Source of the DNA: Clostridia bacterium
GTDB taxonomy: Bacteria > Bacillota > Sulfobacillia > SLMV01
Reading direction: 5' to 3'
Assembly: GCA_007133365.1 (NCBI GenBank)
Contig: SLMV01000155.1
Location: 1-21,404 of the forward strand
DNA: 21,404 nt
The position numbers and the translations under genes are program-made. Under the pieces are notes generated by a model, which saw only the letters and a list, made by a program, of their open reading frames with translations, did not search any database and was not told the origin of the DNA. Each line of letters starts with the position of its first letter. Within the stretch, counting starts at the first letter, position 1. Shown piece after piece: positions 14,138 through 21,404 of this stretch.

Positions 14138-15273
14138 AGATTGGCTTCCTTTCTCCTTTTTCCCGACCGCAGCAACATGGCATCGCCAAAGGAATAGAAA
14201 CGATAGCCGAGACGTCGCGCCTCACGATACGCACCTAAAATGCGACTTCGCCCAGCAAAGGCTGAAACCATCAACATCAAGGTGCTTTTGGGTAAGTGAA
14301 AGTTGGTAAGCATGCTGTCGATCACCCGAAAGTGATAGCCGGGGTAGATAAAAAGATCGGTCGGACCCGAAAAGGGTCGGAGTTGCCCCGAAGCGGCAGC
14401 ACTTTCCAAAGCCCGGACCACCGTCGTCCCCACCGCGATCACGCGGCCGCCATCGCGCTTGGTCTTTTGGATCGCATCCACCGTCTCCTCGCTCACTTCA
14501 ATATACTCCTCATGCATCCGATGGCGTCGAACATCGTCCACTCGCACCGGCTGGAAGGTCCCAATGCCAACATGTAATGTCACCTTGGGCATGCAGATGG
14601 ACCCCGCATGCAATTTCTTTAACATGGCCTCGGTGAAATGAAGTCCGGCCGTCGGCGCTGCCACCGAACCTTTTTGACGGGCATAGACTGTCTGATAATC
14701 CGATTCGGCTCGAAGCGGCCGGGTAATGTAGGGCGGTAGCGGCAATTCACCGACCTCTTCTAAATTCACGCTTTCGGAAAAGGAAACCGTAAAGGTGCCC
14801 GTGGAGGAATCCGCCCCGACCACGTGCAGCAAATCCCCACTGATCCGGCATTGAACGCGCTCTCTGGCCGGAAGTCGTCGCCAATGCTGCCAATCCGCGG
14901 GTCGCGGTATCCATATTTTTTCACCCGGGGATAACCGTCGAGACGGTCGCAATAGGGCTTGCCACCGTCCTTGATCCAAGGGCTTTAAAAGCAGCACTTC
15001 GATCTGACCGCCGGATGGAATGCGAAATCCCCGGAGGCGGGCATGGCGCACTTTGGTTTCATTGACCACCAGGCAATCACCGGGCAAAAGAAATTGGGGC
15101 AAATTGAAGAACCGGGTATGGACCATCCCCCTTGGACTTCCGGGCGGCCGGCGAGTATCCATCACCAAAAGCCGCGAATGATCCCGGGGCGTCGCCGGTA
15201 CTTGCGCTATGTCACACTCTGGCAGGTAATAATCGTAGGCCGAAAGCGACCACGTACCGTGTTCTTTTTGCAA
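14134..15273 (-). CDS. queA: S-adenosylmethionine:tRNA ribosyltransferase-isomerase
   Basis: 379 residues starting with TTG at 15273, ten bases after AGAGGTG; no ATG or GTG lies nearby in frame. QueA transfers and isomerises the ribosyl part of SAM onto preQ1-modified tRNA to give epoxyqueuosine. Family segments are present: YDYYLPECDIAQVP at the N-terminus, LPGDCLVVNETKV, GGQIEVLLL, LPLPPYITR, the SVAAPTAGLHFTEAML segment, VTLHVGIGTFQPV, then HRMHEEYIEV, and TNFHLPKSTLMLMVSAFAG near the C-terminus. The length is a little above the usual 340-350 residues because of a loop near residue 120-140. It overlaps tgt by four bases and starts 57 bases after the DUF2905 stop. Confidence 0.96.
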   Translation of the reverse strand: MQKEHGTWSLSAYDYYLPECDIAQVPATPRDHSRLLVMDTRRPPGSPRGMVHTRFFNLPQFLLPGDCLVVNETKVRHARLRGFRIPSGGQIEVLLLKPLDQGRWQALLRPSRRLSPGEKIWIPRPADWQHWRRLPARERVQCRISGDLLHVVGADSSTGTFTVSFSESVNLEEVGELPLPPYITRPLRAESDYQTVYARQKGSVAAPTAGLHFTEAMLKKLHAGSICMPKVTLHVGIGTFQPVRVDDVRRHRMHEEYIEVSEETVDAIQKTKRDGGRVIAVGTTVVRALESAAASGQLRPFSGPTDLFIYPGYHFRVIDSMLTNFHLPKSTLMLMVSAFAGRSRILGAYREARRLGYRFYSFGDAMLLRSGKRRKEANL

Positions 15274-15330
15274 ACCGTCCTGTCACCTCTGATTGAATCG
15301 AAATTTCTGCCCGTACCCGCTGTTGGGATC

Positions 15331-15549
15331 TCAGCGACGTAAAAAGACGTTGACCACCAGGGTCAACATGAGACTCAAGAGAATCGCCGTTGAGATCGGC
15401 AAATATAGCGTATAATTGGAGTGGCGAATGACCACATCACCGGGAAGACTTCCCAGCGGTAACCCCAGCCGAGAAAACAACCAAATCGAACCGCCCAGCG
15501 CGAGCATCACCAACCCCATCATCATCAAACCGCGGCCGAGATCACTCAT
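15331..15549 (-). CDS. DUF2905 family small membrane protein
   Basis: 72 residues with two membrane helices (about 9-27 and 50-68) separated by a short loop with the family signature LGLPLGSLPGDVVIRHSNYT and then YLPISTAILLSLML. The ATG at 15549 starts inside the last codons of ruvB (8-base overlap), with GAGG 11 bases upstream. DUF2905 proteins are often encoded beside ruvB in Bacillota and other phyla; their function is unknown. The tight coupling suggests coordinated synthesis but does not prove a role in recombination. Confidence 0.85.
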   Translation of the reverse strand: MSDLGRGLMMMGLVMLALGGSIWLFSRLGLPLGSLPGDVVIRHSNYTLYLPISTAILLSLMLTLVVNVFLRR

Positions 15550-16609
15550 CGTTCGGTGGTTCCTCAACATCATTTTCGAATAACGCCAATTGTTGGTCCG
15601 AGTCGGGCGGTGGGGTCAAATTAAGATGCTGGTAGGTCAGGCGCGTTGCCATCCGGCCTCGAGGCGTCCGCTGCAAAAAGCCTTGTTGAATGAGAAACGG
15701 TTCGTACACTTCTTCGACCGTCTGGGCTTCTTCGCTCAATGCGGCCGCCAGGGTTTCCACTCCTACCGGACCCCCGTCGTATTTCTCCACCAGCGCCCGC
15801 AGCAAACGGTGATCGTTTTGATCCAATCCCATTTCGTCAACTTCCATCATGGCAAGCCCCTCGCGCGCGACCGACAGACTAATCACCCCATCCGCTTTGA
15901 CCTGGGCAAAATCTCGGAGCCGACGCAAAAGACGATTGGCCACCCGGGGCGTTCCTCGGGAACGACGGGCCAACTCAAGCGCGGATTCTTCTTCCACCTG
16001 CACTTCTAAAATTCGAGCCGTACGCTGAATAATGTAGGCCAGCTCCGCCGGTGAATAGTACTCTAGGCGCATGACCACACCGAATCGATCCCGCAAGGGC
16101 GACGTCAACGACCCGGCCCGGGTCGTCGCGCCCACCAGGGTAAAAGGCGCCAATTCCAGACGAAGCGAACGGGCGGATGGTCCCTTGCCGATGACGATAT
16201 CAAGGGCGAAATCTTCCATAGCAGGGTAAAGGATTTCCTCCACGCTCCGATGCAAACGATGAATTTCATCGATGAACAGGACATCGTGAGGCGCCAGATT
16301 CGTCAGAATCGCCGCGAGATCACCCGGCCGCTCAATTGCCGGCCCCGACGTGACCCGAATGCTGACGCCTAATTCCTGCGAGATAATGTGCGCGAGCGTG
16401 GTCTTTCCCAAACCGGGGGGTCCATAAAGTAGGACATGGTCCAACGCTTCTTTTCGCTGATCTGCCGCCTGAATATAGATACTCAAACGTTCCTTTACCG
16501 GCCCCTGCCCCACAAATTCATCCAATGCCAGCGGGCGAAGGGAGCGCTCGGCTACCTCTTCGTCCTGTGTCTCCGGCGAAAGAATATAATCGCTTTCCTG
16601 ATACGTCAT
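15542..16609 (-). CDS. ruvB: Holliday junction branch migration ATPase RuvB
   Basis: 355 residues; the ATG at 16609 overlaps the ruvA stop as ATGA. RuvB hexamers pump DNA through a RuvA-held Holliday junction. Seen in order: the LRPLALDEFVGQ opening, Walker A GPPGLGKT (63-70), Walker B with DEIH (114-117), sensor 1 GATTRAG, the SPLRDRFG arginine-finger segment, and the RGTPRVANRLLRR sensor 2. A winged-helix domain closes with GGPVGVETLAAALSE and YEPFLIQQGFLQRTPRGR. The C-terminal tail of about 25 residues is acidic and longer than usual. It lies between ruvA and the DUF2905 gene in a chain of overlapping frames. Confidence 0.97.
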   Translation of the reverse strand: MTYQESDYILSPETQDEEVAERSLRPLALDEFVGQGPVKERLSIYIQAADQRKEALDHVLLYGPPGLGKTTLAHIISQELGVSIRVTSGPAIERPGDLAAILTNLAPHDVLFIDEIHRLHRSVEEILYPAMEDFALDIVIGKGPSARSLRLELAPFTLVGATTRAGSLTSPLRDRFGVVMRLEYYSPAELAYIIQRTARILEVQVEEESALELARRSRGTPRVANRLLRRLRDFAQVKADGVISLSVAREGLAMMEVDEMGLDQNDHRLLRALVEKYDGGPVGVETLAAALSEEAQTVEEVYEPFLIQQGFLQRTPRGRMATRLTYQHLNLTPPPDSDQQLALFENDVEEPPNDE

Positions 16610-17217
16610 CCCGAACCTCCCTCAGAACTAAGTACGTTCAGGCACCGGCGTATGAGCGTCTCCACGCCGAGGCCCTCTTCGCGTTCGGCTTGCCCCACCT
16701 GCTGAACGACGCGAAGCACTTCGGTTCTCGGATAGCCCAACGACTGTAAGGCCTCGATAGCCTGAGCCACATCACCCTCAGCAGGCGCGACCGGCCCCAA
16801 TGGCGGTTGATCGAGGCCATCCACCTTGTCCTTTAATTCCAAAATCAAGCGTTCGGCCGTCTTTCGCCCCACTCCGGGCACCCGAGTCAACATGGTCGTA
16901 TCGCCGGCGCTGAGCGCGAGATAGACATCGGAAGCCGAGAGGGTATCGAGCACCGCCACCGCCATCCGCGGTCCGACGCCGGAAACCCCCATTAGCATCT
17001 GGAAAATGGAAAGTTCGTCTCGGTTGGAAAACCCATACAAATCAAGGGATTCTTCACGCACGTGGGTGTGAATGTAAAGGGTGATTTCATCGCCCGATCG
17101 GCCCAGGGTGCTAAGTTCGCGGCCAGGTAAGCGCACCATATAGCCGACACCGCCAACGTTTAAGATAATGGCACCCGCCAGCACTTCATCCAAACGTCCT
17201 TGCAATTTGCCAATCAA
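16606..17217 (-). CDS. ruvA: Holliday junction DNA-binding protein RuvA
   Basis: 203 residues when started at TTG 17217, which yields the usual opening (M)IGKLQGRL; the TTG overlaps the ruvC stop as TTGA, with GGGGG seven bases upstream. Two ATGs further up (17250, 17244) add a non-conserved head and lack a site. RuvA tetramers bind the four-way junction and recruit RuvB. The OB-fold (NVGGVGYMVRLP, then HTHVREESLDLYGF) is followed by two helix-hairpin-helix motifs: GVSGVGPRMAVAVL and VPGVGRKTAERLILEL. Domain III, QAIEALQSLGYPRTEV, contacts RuvB. All domains are complete. Confidence 0.95.
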   Translation of the reverse strand: MIGKLQGRLDEVLAGAIILNVGGVGYMVRLPGRELSTLGRSGDEITLYIHTHVREESLDLYGFSNRDELSIFQMLMGVSGVGPRMAVAVLDTLSASDVYLALSAGDTTMLTRVPGVGRKTAERLILELKDKVDGLDQPPLGPVAPAEGDVAQAIEALQSLGYPRTEVLRVVQQVGQAEREEGLGVETLIRRCLNVLSSEGGSG

Positions 17218-17711
17218 CGTCCCGCCCCCAATTTTTCGTCCCATCCCCATCGGTGCAGACTACAGACCGCCACGGCAATGGCATCGGCCGCATCATCCGG
17301 TGTCGGGATCTCCACCAATCGCAAAAGCGACTGCACCATGAGCTGCACCTGCTCTTTCGTCGCCGCCCCATGCCCCGTAACCGCTGCTTTCACCTGGGGC
17401 GGCGTATATTCTAACACTGGAAGATCGCGCGCGCCTGCTGCCAAAAGCACGACGCCACGGGCCTGGCCCACCGTCATGGCGGTGCGGACATTTTTGTTGA
17501 AAAAAAGTCGCTCTACCGAGACGGCACGAGGTTGATACTCATCGAGCAAATCCGAGATGCCCTTATGAATCTGATACAAGCGACGAGGCAACGGCATCGA
17601 GGATGGGGTGCGAATAACCCCGTAACGATACAAGGTTAATGTTTGATCCACCTCACTGACGACCGCATATCCAGTGATCGCCATCCCGGGATCCACCCCG
17701 AGCACTCGCAC
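17214..17711 (-). CDS. ruvC: Crossover junction endodeoxyribonuclease RuvC
   Basis: 165 residues from GTG at 17711, with GGAGGG six bases upstream; the open frame continues up to 17819, but that stretch lies in yebC and is not conserved. RuvC cuts Holliday junctions symmetrically with two metal ions. The four acidic residues are present: D7 (LGVDPG), E67 (VSVERLFF), D140 and D143 (DDAADAIAVA). The FFNKN loop and the GHGAATKEQV segment are also typical. The stop overlaps the ruvA start. It follows yebC by 19 bases, the common yebC-ruvC-ruvA-ruvB order of bacteria. Confidence 0.95.
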   Translation of the reverse strand: MRVLGVDPGMAITGYAVVSEVDQTLTLYRYGVIRTPSSMPLPRRLYQIHKGISDLLDEYQPRAVSVERLFFNKNVRTAMTVGQARGVVLLAAGARDLPVLEYTPPQVKAAVTGHGAATKEQVQLMVQSLLRLVEIPTPDDAADAIAVAVCSLHRWGWDEKLGAGR

Positions 17712-17730
17712 GTCGATCCCTCCTCTGCCA

Positions 17731-18480
17731 TCAACCGACAAATCGCGCCAGGTCTTCCTCGCGAACTTCAAAATTTGCATGAATCTCCTGAACATCGTCA
17801 TGATCTTCAAGCGCATCAAGAAACTTCAAAAGGCGCTCTGCCTCTTTATCGGTGACTTCTATTTGATTATCCGTGGTGAAAATAAACTTGGCATGTTTGA
17901 TTTCGTATCCTTCTTCGATGAGGCCGCTTCGGACCTGCTCCAATTCGGAAGGCGGCGTAATCACGGCAAACCCGTCCTCAAGTTCGATTAGGTCTTCGGC
18001 TCCGGCCTCCGCGGCGGAAAGGAAGAGATCCTCCTCGGTCAAGCCATCGCTTTCAACAATCACTTGGCCTTTTCGCTGAAACATCCAGGCGACACAACCG
18101 GCTTCTCCTAGATTTCCGCCGTGTTTGGAAAACAAATGGCGGATCTCAGCTGCGGTCCGGTTGCGATTATCCGTAAGAATTTCCAATAATATTGCCGTTC
18201 CTCCGGGTCCATAGCCCTCGTAGGTCATCTCTTCATACTGAGCACCTTCTAATTCCCCGGTACCGCGTTTGATGGCCCGATCAATATTATCATTGGGTAC
18301 GCCAAGGGCTTTCGCTTCATCAATGGCCATGCGAAGGGCAGAGTTCGTTTCGGGATCGCCCCCTCCCTCACGGGCGGCGACCGCAATCTTTTTTGCCATC
18401 ATGGAATAAATCTTGCCTTTTTTTGCGTCCTGCCGGGCTTTACGATGTTTCCGATTGGCCCACTGAGAATGTCCAGCCAT
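17731..18480 (-). CDS. yebC: YebC/PmpR family protein
   Basis: 249 residues from MAGHSQWANRKHRKARQDAK; the ATG at 18480 has GGGAGGG seven bases upstream. Conserved segments: GGDPETNSALRMAIDEAK, ALGVPNDNIDRAIKRG, YEGYGPGGTAILLEILTDN, NRTAAEIRHLFSKHGG, and GCVAWMFQRKG. Family members have been reported as DNA-binding regulators and, more recently, as factors that help ribosomes through difficult sequences such as proline runs (established for some YebC proteins only). It heads the ruvCAB operon. That position is conserved widely, but a direct role in recombination has not been shown. Confidence 0.95.
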   Translation of the reverse strand: MAGHSQWANRKHRKARQDAKKGKIYSMMAKKIAVAAREGGGDPETNSALRMAIDEAKALGVPNDNIDRAIKRGTGELEGAQYEEMTYEGYGPGGTAILLEILTDNRNRTAAEIRHLFSKHGGNLGEAGCVAWMFQRKGQVIVESDGLTEEDLFLSAAEAGAEDLIELEDGFAVITPPSELEQVRSGLIEEGYEIKHAKFIFTTDNQIEVTDKEAERLLKFLDALEDHDDVQEIHANFEVREEDLARFVG

Positions 18481-18543
18481 ACCGTGTCCCTCCCTATCAA
18501 ATGCGCCCAGCAAACCGCTGATACGCAAAATCATATCACCAAA

Positions 18544-18562
18544 GTTCATCGAAACGTTGAAC
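18544..18562. other. Operator-like inverted repeat upstream of yebC-ruvCAB
   Basis: GTTCA (18544-18548) and TGAAC (18558-18562) are inverted with nine bases between, 65 bases before the yebC start. On the minus strand TATGAT, a possible -10, follows downstream. The arms do not form the Bacillus LexA box (GAAC-N4-GTTC), so SOS control is not supported by this match alone. Confidence 0.25.
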
Positions 18563-18576
18563 ATTTATTCAATGCC

Positions 18577-19419
18577 TTAGGATTCGGATGCCTCCGGATC
18601 CATCTCGACCGACACCGCGCCCTCACTTAACGTAAAAGGCGGCAATGGGGGTGGATGTCGCTTGTGCTCCGTCTTCTTGTGGAGTGATCGAATTTTGTCC
18701 GCCACTTCGGTTGTGGCCGCGCCGCGAAGCAAAAAGGCGTCAATTTGATTGTAGGAAATGCCCAATTCATCCTCATCCGTTTGCCCGGGCCACAAACCCG
18801 CCGAGGGCGAACGATTAATGACCTCATCGGGAATACCGAGGTATTGCCCCACGCGTACCACCTGAGCTTTGGTGAGACGGGCTAGGGGCATGATATCCGT
18901 AGCACCATCGCCATACTTGGTAAAATAACCTAGATATATCTCGGCCCGGTTTCCCGTGCCCACGACCAAACTATTATGCACCGCAGCCACATAATAAAGG
19001 GCGGCCATCCGTAGACGGGGCTTAAGATTGGCCTTTGCTAGCTGTTCGGACGCCTCATCAGCGGGCGGTAATACTTCTAGAAACTGGTCGAATACGTCAT
19101 CAAGCGCAATGACGTCAAACTTAATTCCCAAGATCTTGGCAACCTTCTCCGCATCGTTCCGATCCGCTTCAAGCGAATGAACCGGAAGAAAGACAGCCCG
19201 CGCCTCCTCGGGAAACGCCCGCTGACACAGCGCCGCGACCACGGCCGAATCCAAGCCGCCGCTTAAACCGATCACAACACCGGTGCATCCTGCTTCGGAT
19301 ACTTTGGCGCGAATCCATTTCACCGTCCGGTCCGTCCACCTTCTGAGCCGCCGTTCTGCCTTTTCCTCCGCATCTTCTTCCGCGCGCCGTCTGATGTGTT
19401 CTGACCCCTTCTTATTCAC
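18577..19419 (-). CDS. nadE: NH3-dependent NAD+ synthetase
   Basis: 280 residues starting with GTG at 19419, seven bases after GGAGG. NadE makes NAD+ from deamido-NAD+, ATP and ammonia. The P-loop is SGGLDS (53-58) in VVIGLSGGLDSAVVAAL. LKPRLRMAALYYVA, then VVGTGNRAEIYLGYFTKYGDGATDI, are the deamido-NAD and Mg/ATP segments. The C-terminal HKRHPPPLPP is the family tail. There is no glutaminase domain, so free ammonia or a separate glutaminase is needed. The N-terminus carries an extra Arg/Glu-rich helix of about 25 residues. It lies downstream of tyrS but has its own likely promoter at 19578-19606. Confidence 0.93.
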   Translation of the reverse strand: MNKKGSEHIRRRAEEDAEEKAERRLRRWTDRTVKWIRAKVSEAGCTGVVIGLSGGLDSAVVAALCQRAFPEEARAVFLPVHSLEADRNDAEKVAKILGIKFDVIALDDVFDQFLEVLPPADEASEQLAKANLKPRLRMAALYYVAAVHNSLVVGTGNRAEIYLGYFTKYGDGATDIMPLARLTKAQVVRVGQYLGIPDEVINRSPSAGLWPGQTDEDELGISYNQIDAFLLRGAATTEVADKIRSLHKKTEHKRHPPPLPPFTLSEGAVSVEMDPEASES

Positions 19420-19607
19420 CGGGACGCCTCCTCTAAAGGTGATCTCCGATCCTTTGGGTTTAGTATCTCACATGTCTTCGTTCCTCGCTACCTTGACGAC
19501 CTTCCAAGGCCCATGACACGCGCTTTGGAGCCCCCTCCCATCGAAGGAGACACCTCAATGCTGACGCCTTAAGGCCCATGTTAGTGCCAATTTCAAAAAG
19601 CGTCAAC
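19420..19607 (-). other. Leader region between tyrS and nadE
   Basis: 188 bases without a gene. A promoter sits at its tyrS end, leaving about 150 transcribed bases before the nadE GTG. CATGGGCCTT occurs twice on the minus strand (19580-19571 and 19515-19506). CCTTG and CAAGG in that leader can form a small hairpin. No known riboswitch consensus is recognised. Confidence 0.4.
19578..19606 (-). promoter_or_regulatory. Candidate promoter for nadE
   Basis: On the minus strand TTGACG (19606-19601) and TAACAT (19583-19578) are exactly 17 bases apart, with 5/6 and 4/6 consensus matches. The -35 begins two bases after the tyrS stop codon. Confidence 0.5.
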
Positions 19608-20876
19608 TTAAGCCCGGGTCCCACCGTCATCGTTTTCACCGTTCGTATGTAAACGGGCAAAACGCCGTTTCCCGACTCGAAGGATGGTCCCCGGTTCGAC
19701 CGGGACTTCAGCATGGGGATCCTTGATCTTTTCTCCTTCAAGGCTCACCGCTCCCTGCTCAATCAAGCGTCGCGCTTCGCTATTGCTTTTAGCAAATCCG
19801 GCCTTGACCACGAGCGCGACCAGCCCGATGGTACCGTTCGCCGTCAAATCATCGGTCACATCGAGCGTGGGCATCTCGTCCGGGAGTTCCCGGCGAGAAA
19901 ACACCTGTTGGAATTGCCCAATGGCCTCGGTTGCTTCTCGATTTGAATGATAGGTGCTCACGATCTGACGGGCCAACTCCAGTTTGGCATCCTTCGGATT
20001 CAACTCACCGGTCTTCATCTGAGTTTCCATCTGGCGTAAATCATCAGGGTCGATGCTCGTGAGCAATTGGAAATAGCGGAGGATCAACTCATCCGGAATT
20101 GACATCAGCTTGCCCAACATCTCGTCGGGCGCCTCCATCACACCGATGTAGTTGTGAAAACTCTTGCTCATTTTGCGAACACCATCGGTCCCTTCAATCA
20201 CCGGCATGGTGATTGCCACCTCGGGCGGCATCTTGTAAGCCCGTTGGATCTGCCGAGCCATCATCAAATTGAAGGTCTGATCGGTCCCCCCGAGTTCCAC
20301 ATCCGCCTTTAAGGCCACCGAATCGTATCCTTGCATCAATGGGTAGAAGAACTCGTGAACATAAATGGCTCGGTCCTCAGCGAGTCGCTCGGAAAAATCG
20401 TTTCGCTCCAGCATACGAGCCACCGTCACCTTGGCCGCCAATTCGACCACCTCGGCAAACGACATGGGCGCCAGCCAGCGGGAATTGAAGTCCATGGTGG
20501 TTTTATCCGGATCCAACACCTTAAAGATTTGCTCCTGATAGGTCCGGGCATTGGCTTCGACTTCCGCCTGAGACAGCTGCCGTCGCGTGCTTTCTGCGCC
20601 GGAGGGGTCGCCCACCCGACCGGTGAAATCACCGATGAGACAAATCACCTCATGGCCGAGATCCTGAAACTCGCGCAATTTTCGAAGCACCACGGTGTGT
20701 CCTAGGTGGATGTCCGGTGCGGAGGGATCCAACCCCAATTTTACTTTCAATGGTTTCTTTTCACTAACCGATAGCGTCAACTTTTCCCGCAACTCGGCTT
20801 CACTTGTGACAATGGCCGCGTTACGAACCAATATCTCTAACTGTTGTTCGGCAGGTAACCCTTCGCGAAGTTCCAT
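19608..20876 (-). CDS. tyrS: Tyrosyl-tRNA synthetase (TyrRS, S4-domain bacterial type)
   Basis: 422 residues. ATG at 20876 is seven bases from AAGGGTGA; a GTG one codon upstream is too close. The enzyme charges tRNA-Tyr. The class I signatures are HLGH at 57-60 (DPSAPDIHLGHTVVLRKL) and KMSKS at 235-239. Tyrosine and tRNA segments include GDFTGRVGDPSG, YPLMQGYDS and ELGGTDQTFNLM. The C-terminal S4 RNA-binding domain is recognised by FAKSNSEARRLIEQGAVSLEGEKI. HLGH with DIHLGHTVVLRKL is the variant seen in TyrZ-like synthetases rather than the TyrS of E. coli. The T-box leader upstream confirms the amino acid. Confidence 0.96.
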   Translation of the reverse strand: MELREGLPAEQQLEILVRNAAIVTSEAELREKLTLSVSEKKPLKVKLGLDPSAPDIHLGHTVVLRKLREFQDLGHEVICLIGDFTGRVGDPSGAESTRRQLSQAEVEANARTYQEQIFKVLDPDKTTMDFNSRWLAPMSFAEVVELAAKVTVARMLERNDFSERLAEDRAIYVHEFFYPLMQGYDSVALKADVELGGTDQTFNLMMARQIQRAYKMPPEVAITMPVIEGTDGVRKMSKSFHNYIGVMEAPDEMLGKLMSIPDELILRYFQLLTSIDPDDLRQMETQMKTGELNPKDAKLELARQIVSTYHSNREATEAIGQFQQVFSRRELPDEMPTLDVTDDLTANGTIGLVALVVKAGFAKSNSEARRLIEQGAVSLEGEKIKDPHAEVPVEPGTILRVGKRRFARLHTNGENDDGGTRA

Positions 20877-20908
20877 CACGTCACCCTTGCCTTTCTAAAT
20901 TTCTACAC

Positions 20909-20936
20909 AAAAAAAACCGCCCCGATCAGGGACGGT
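20909..20936 (-). terminator. T-box intrinsic terminator before tyrS
   Basis: On the minus strand ACCGTCCC (20936-20929) pairs with GGGGCGGT (20923-20916) over a five-base loop, followed by a run of eight T residues. The 5' arm overlaps the region that the antiterminator would use. It lies 32 bases before the tyrS start. Confidence 0.9.
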
Positions 20937-21160
20937 GAATCACCGCGGTACCACCCTGTTTGCTCCTTATTAACCGGAGCCCCTCTGGGTCGCCGATAAC
21001 GGTGGCGCCGTCACCCCCTACCGGCAATCGCCCTTCAGGAGCAGGTTCCGGGCAGTACTCCCAACGAAGGTGGGGTCGTTTTCAGCCTGCACGACCTCTC
21101 TGAAACCACCCGTCCGCTGAAATAGTCCCTTCATCACCTATGAGTTCGGATGAATTGAAC
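20937..21160 (-). ncRNA. Tyrosyl T-box leader (T-box riboswitch)
   Basis: The conserved T-box AGGGTGGTACCGCG lies at 20957-20944 on the minus strand. Further upstream is the AGAGAG...GGCTGAAAA pattern of the stem I distal loops (about 21100-21075). CAGCG pairs with CGTTG to close the specifier helix. The 3' side of the specifier loop reads GGAGTACTG, with UAC (21057-21055), a tyrosine codon, in the specifier position. Uncharged tRNA-Tyr should bind both the specifier and the T-box bulge, block the terminator at 20909-20936, and raise tyrS expression. Confidence 0.93.
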
Positions 21161-21166
21161 ACAACG

Positions 21167-21195
21167 ATTATACCCTAACCCCATGATGGATACAA
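21167..21195 (-). promoter_or_regulatory. Promoter of the tyrS T-box transcript
   Basis: TTGTAT (21195-21190) and a perfect TATAAT (21172-21167) are 17 bases apart on the minus strand. The predicted start near 21160 fits the 5' end of stem I. The -35 lies 11 bases after the stop of the phosphatase gene. Confidence 0.65.
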
Positions 21196-21205
21196 GAAAT
21201 TACGC

Positions 21206-21404
21206 CTATGCTCTTTCGTCGACGAGATGGGCGGTTTCATTGAGTGCGGTGAGCACCCAGCCACGTCGCGTCGTCTTCAAAACGCTGATGGATCCGTTAT
21301 CAATTGCCAGGCGCCACTTATCTTTGAGATCCATTCCCAAAATATGGGTCAAAATGGCGCGGATGGTGCCGCCATGGCTCACAATGACCGACCGTTCGCC
21401 CGCA
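21206..21404 (-). CDS. Histidine phosphatase (phosphoglycerate mutase-like) family, C-terminal part
   Basis: The frame is open from the window edge to the TAG at 21208-21206, giving 65 residues. VIVSHGGTIRAIL contains the second catalytic histidine region of the histidine phosphatase superfamily. W...IDNGSISVL follows, and the end reads WVLTALNETAHL, typical of the cobalamin phosphatase CobC and related phosphoglycerate mutase-like enzymes. The first (RHG) motif lies outside the window, so substrate and full length are unknown. It ends just upstream of the tyrS promoter. Confidence 0.88.
   Translation of the reverse strand, partial: AGERSVIVSHGGTIRAILTHILGMDLKDKWRLAIDNGSISVLKTTRRGWVLTALNETAHLVDERA

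Noticed and set aside
17712..17819. Longer ruvC reaching to 17819
   Set aside because: The extension lies inside yebC. The GTG at 17711 gives the conserved MRVLGVDPG opening with GGAGGG in front.
18544..18562. LexA/SOS box upstream of yebC-ruvCAB
   Set aside because: The half-sites are inverted relative to GAAC-N4-GTTC and too far apart. Reported only as an unidentified inverted repeat.

Overview
ORGANISM. The window is ordinary bacterial chromosome of moderate GC. It points to the Bacillota (Firmicutes): strong GGAGG-type ribosome binding sites, a tyrosyl T-box leader, an FMN riboswitch ahead of an ECF transporter S component, and the Firmicute markers IreB, YhaM and a YpjA-like DUF1405 protein. 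GTG and TTG starts are frequent. By overall protein character I would guess a deep, moderately thermophilic or acid-tolerant lineage such as Sulfobacillus-like bacteria; this is inference only. I see no insertion sequence, prophage, CRISPR array, rRNA or tRNA gene. LAYOUT. (1) 1-1767, + strand: the 3' end of a biotin carrier protein gene with a Pro-Glu-Pro-Lys linker, then a PycB/OadA/transcarboxylase-5S-type carboxyltransferase, closed by a perfect bidirectional terminator shared with the next unit. (2) 1775-5164, - strand: a promoter-driven operon of a small membrane-anchored unknown protein, a 679-residue exported unknown protein whose N-terminus looks like a lipase-type alpha/beta fold without its serine, and a DUF1405 membrane protein. 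(3) 5241-7914: ireB, the 3'-5' exoribonuclease gene yhaM overlapping a nitroreductase gene by ATGA, a structured 330-base gap, and an FmdB-type zinc ribbon gene, all on -. (4) 7973-9342, +: an OsmC-family protein and a DUF4438 protein, running tail to tail into an MFS transporter with a 9-base overlap. (5) 9334-12913, -: MFS transporter, RtcB RNA ligase, and an ECF S component behind an FMN riboswitch with a transcription terminator. (6) 12992-18480, -: a compact DNA-repair and queuosine operon, yebC-ruvC-ruvA-ruvB-DUF2905-queA-tgt, mostly with overlapping stops and starts. (7) 18577-21404, -: nadE with a roughly 150-base leader, tyrS under a tyrosyl T-box, and the C-terminus of a histidine phosphatase. 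HOW THE GENES WORK TOGETHER. RuvABC resolve Holliday junctions. QueA and Tgt act in queuosine modification of tRNA. TyrS supply is set by tRNA-Tyr charging, and the S component by FMN. The biotin carrier and the carboxyltransferase form a single carboxyl-transfer enzyme whose substrate the window does not reveal. The least explained part is the exported cassette at 2403-5103.
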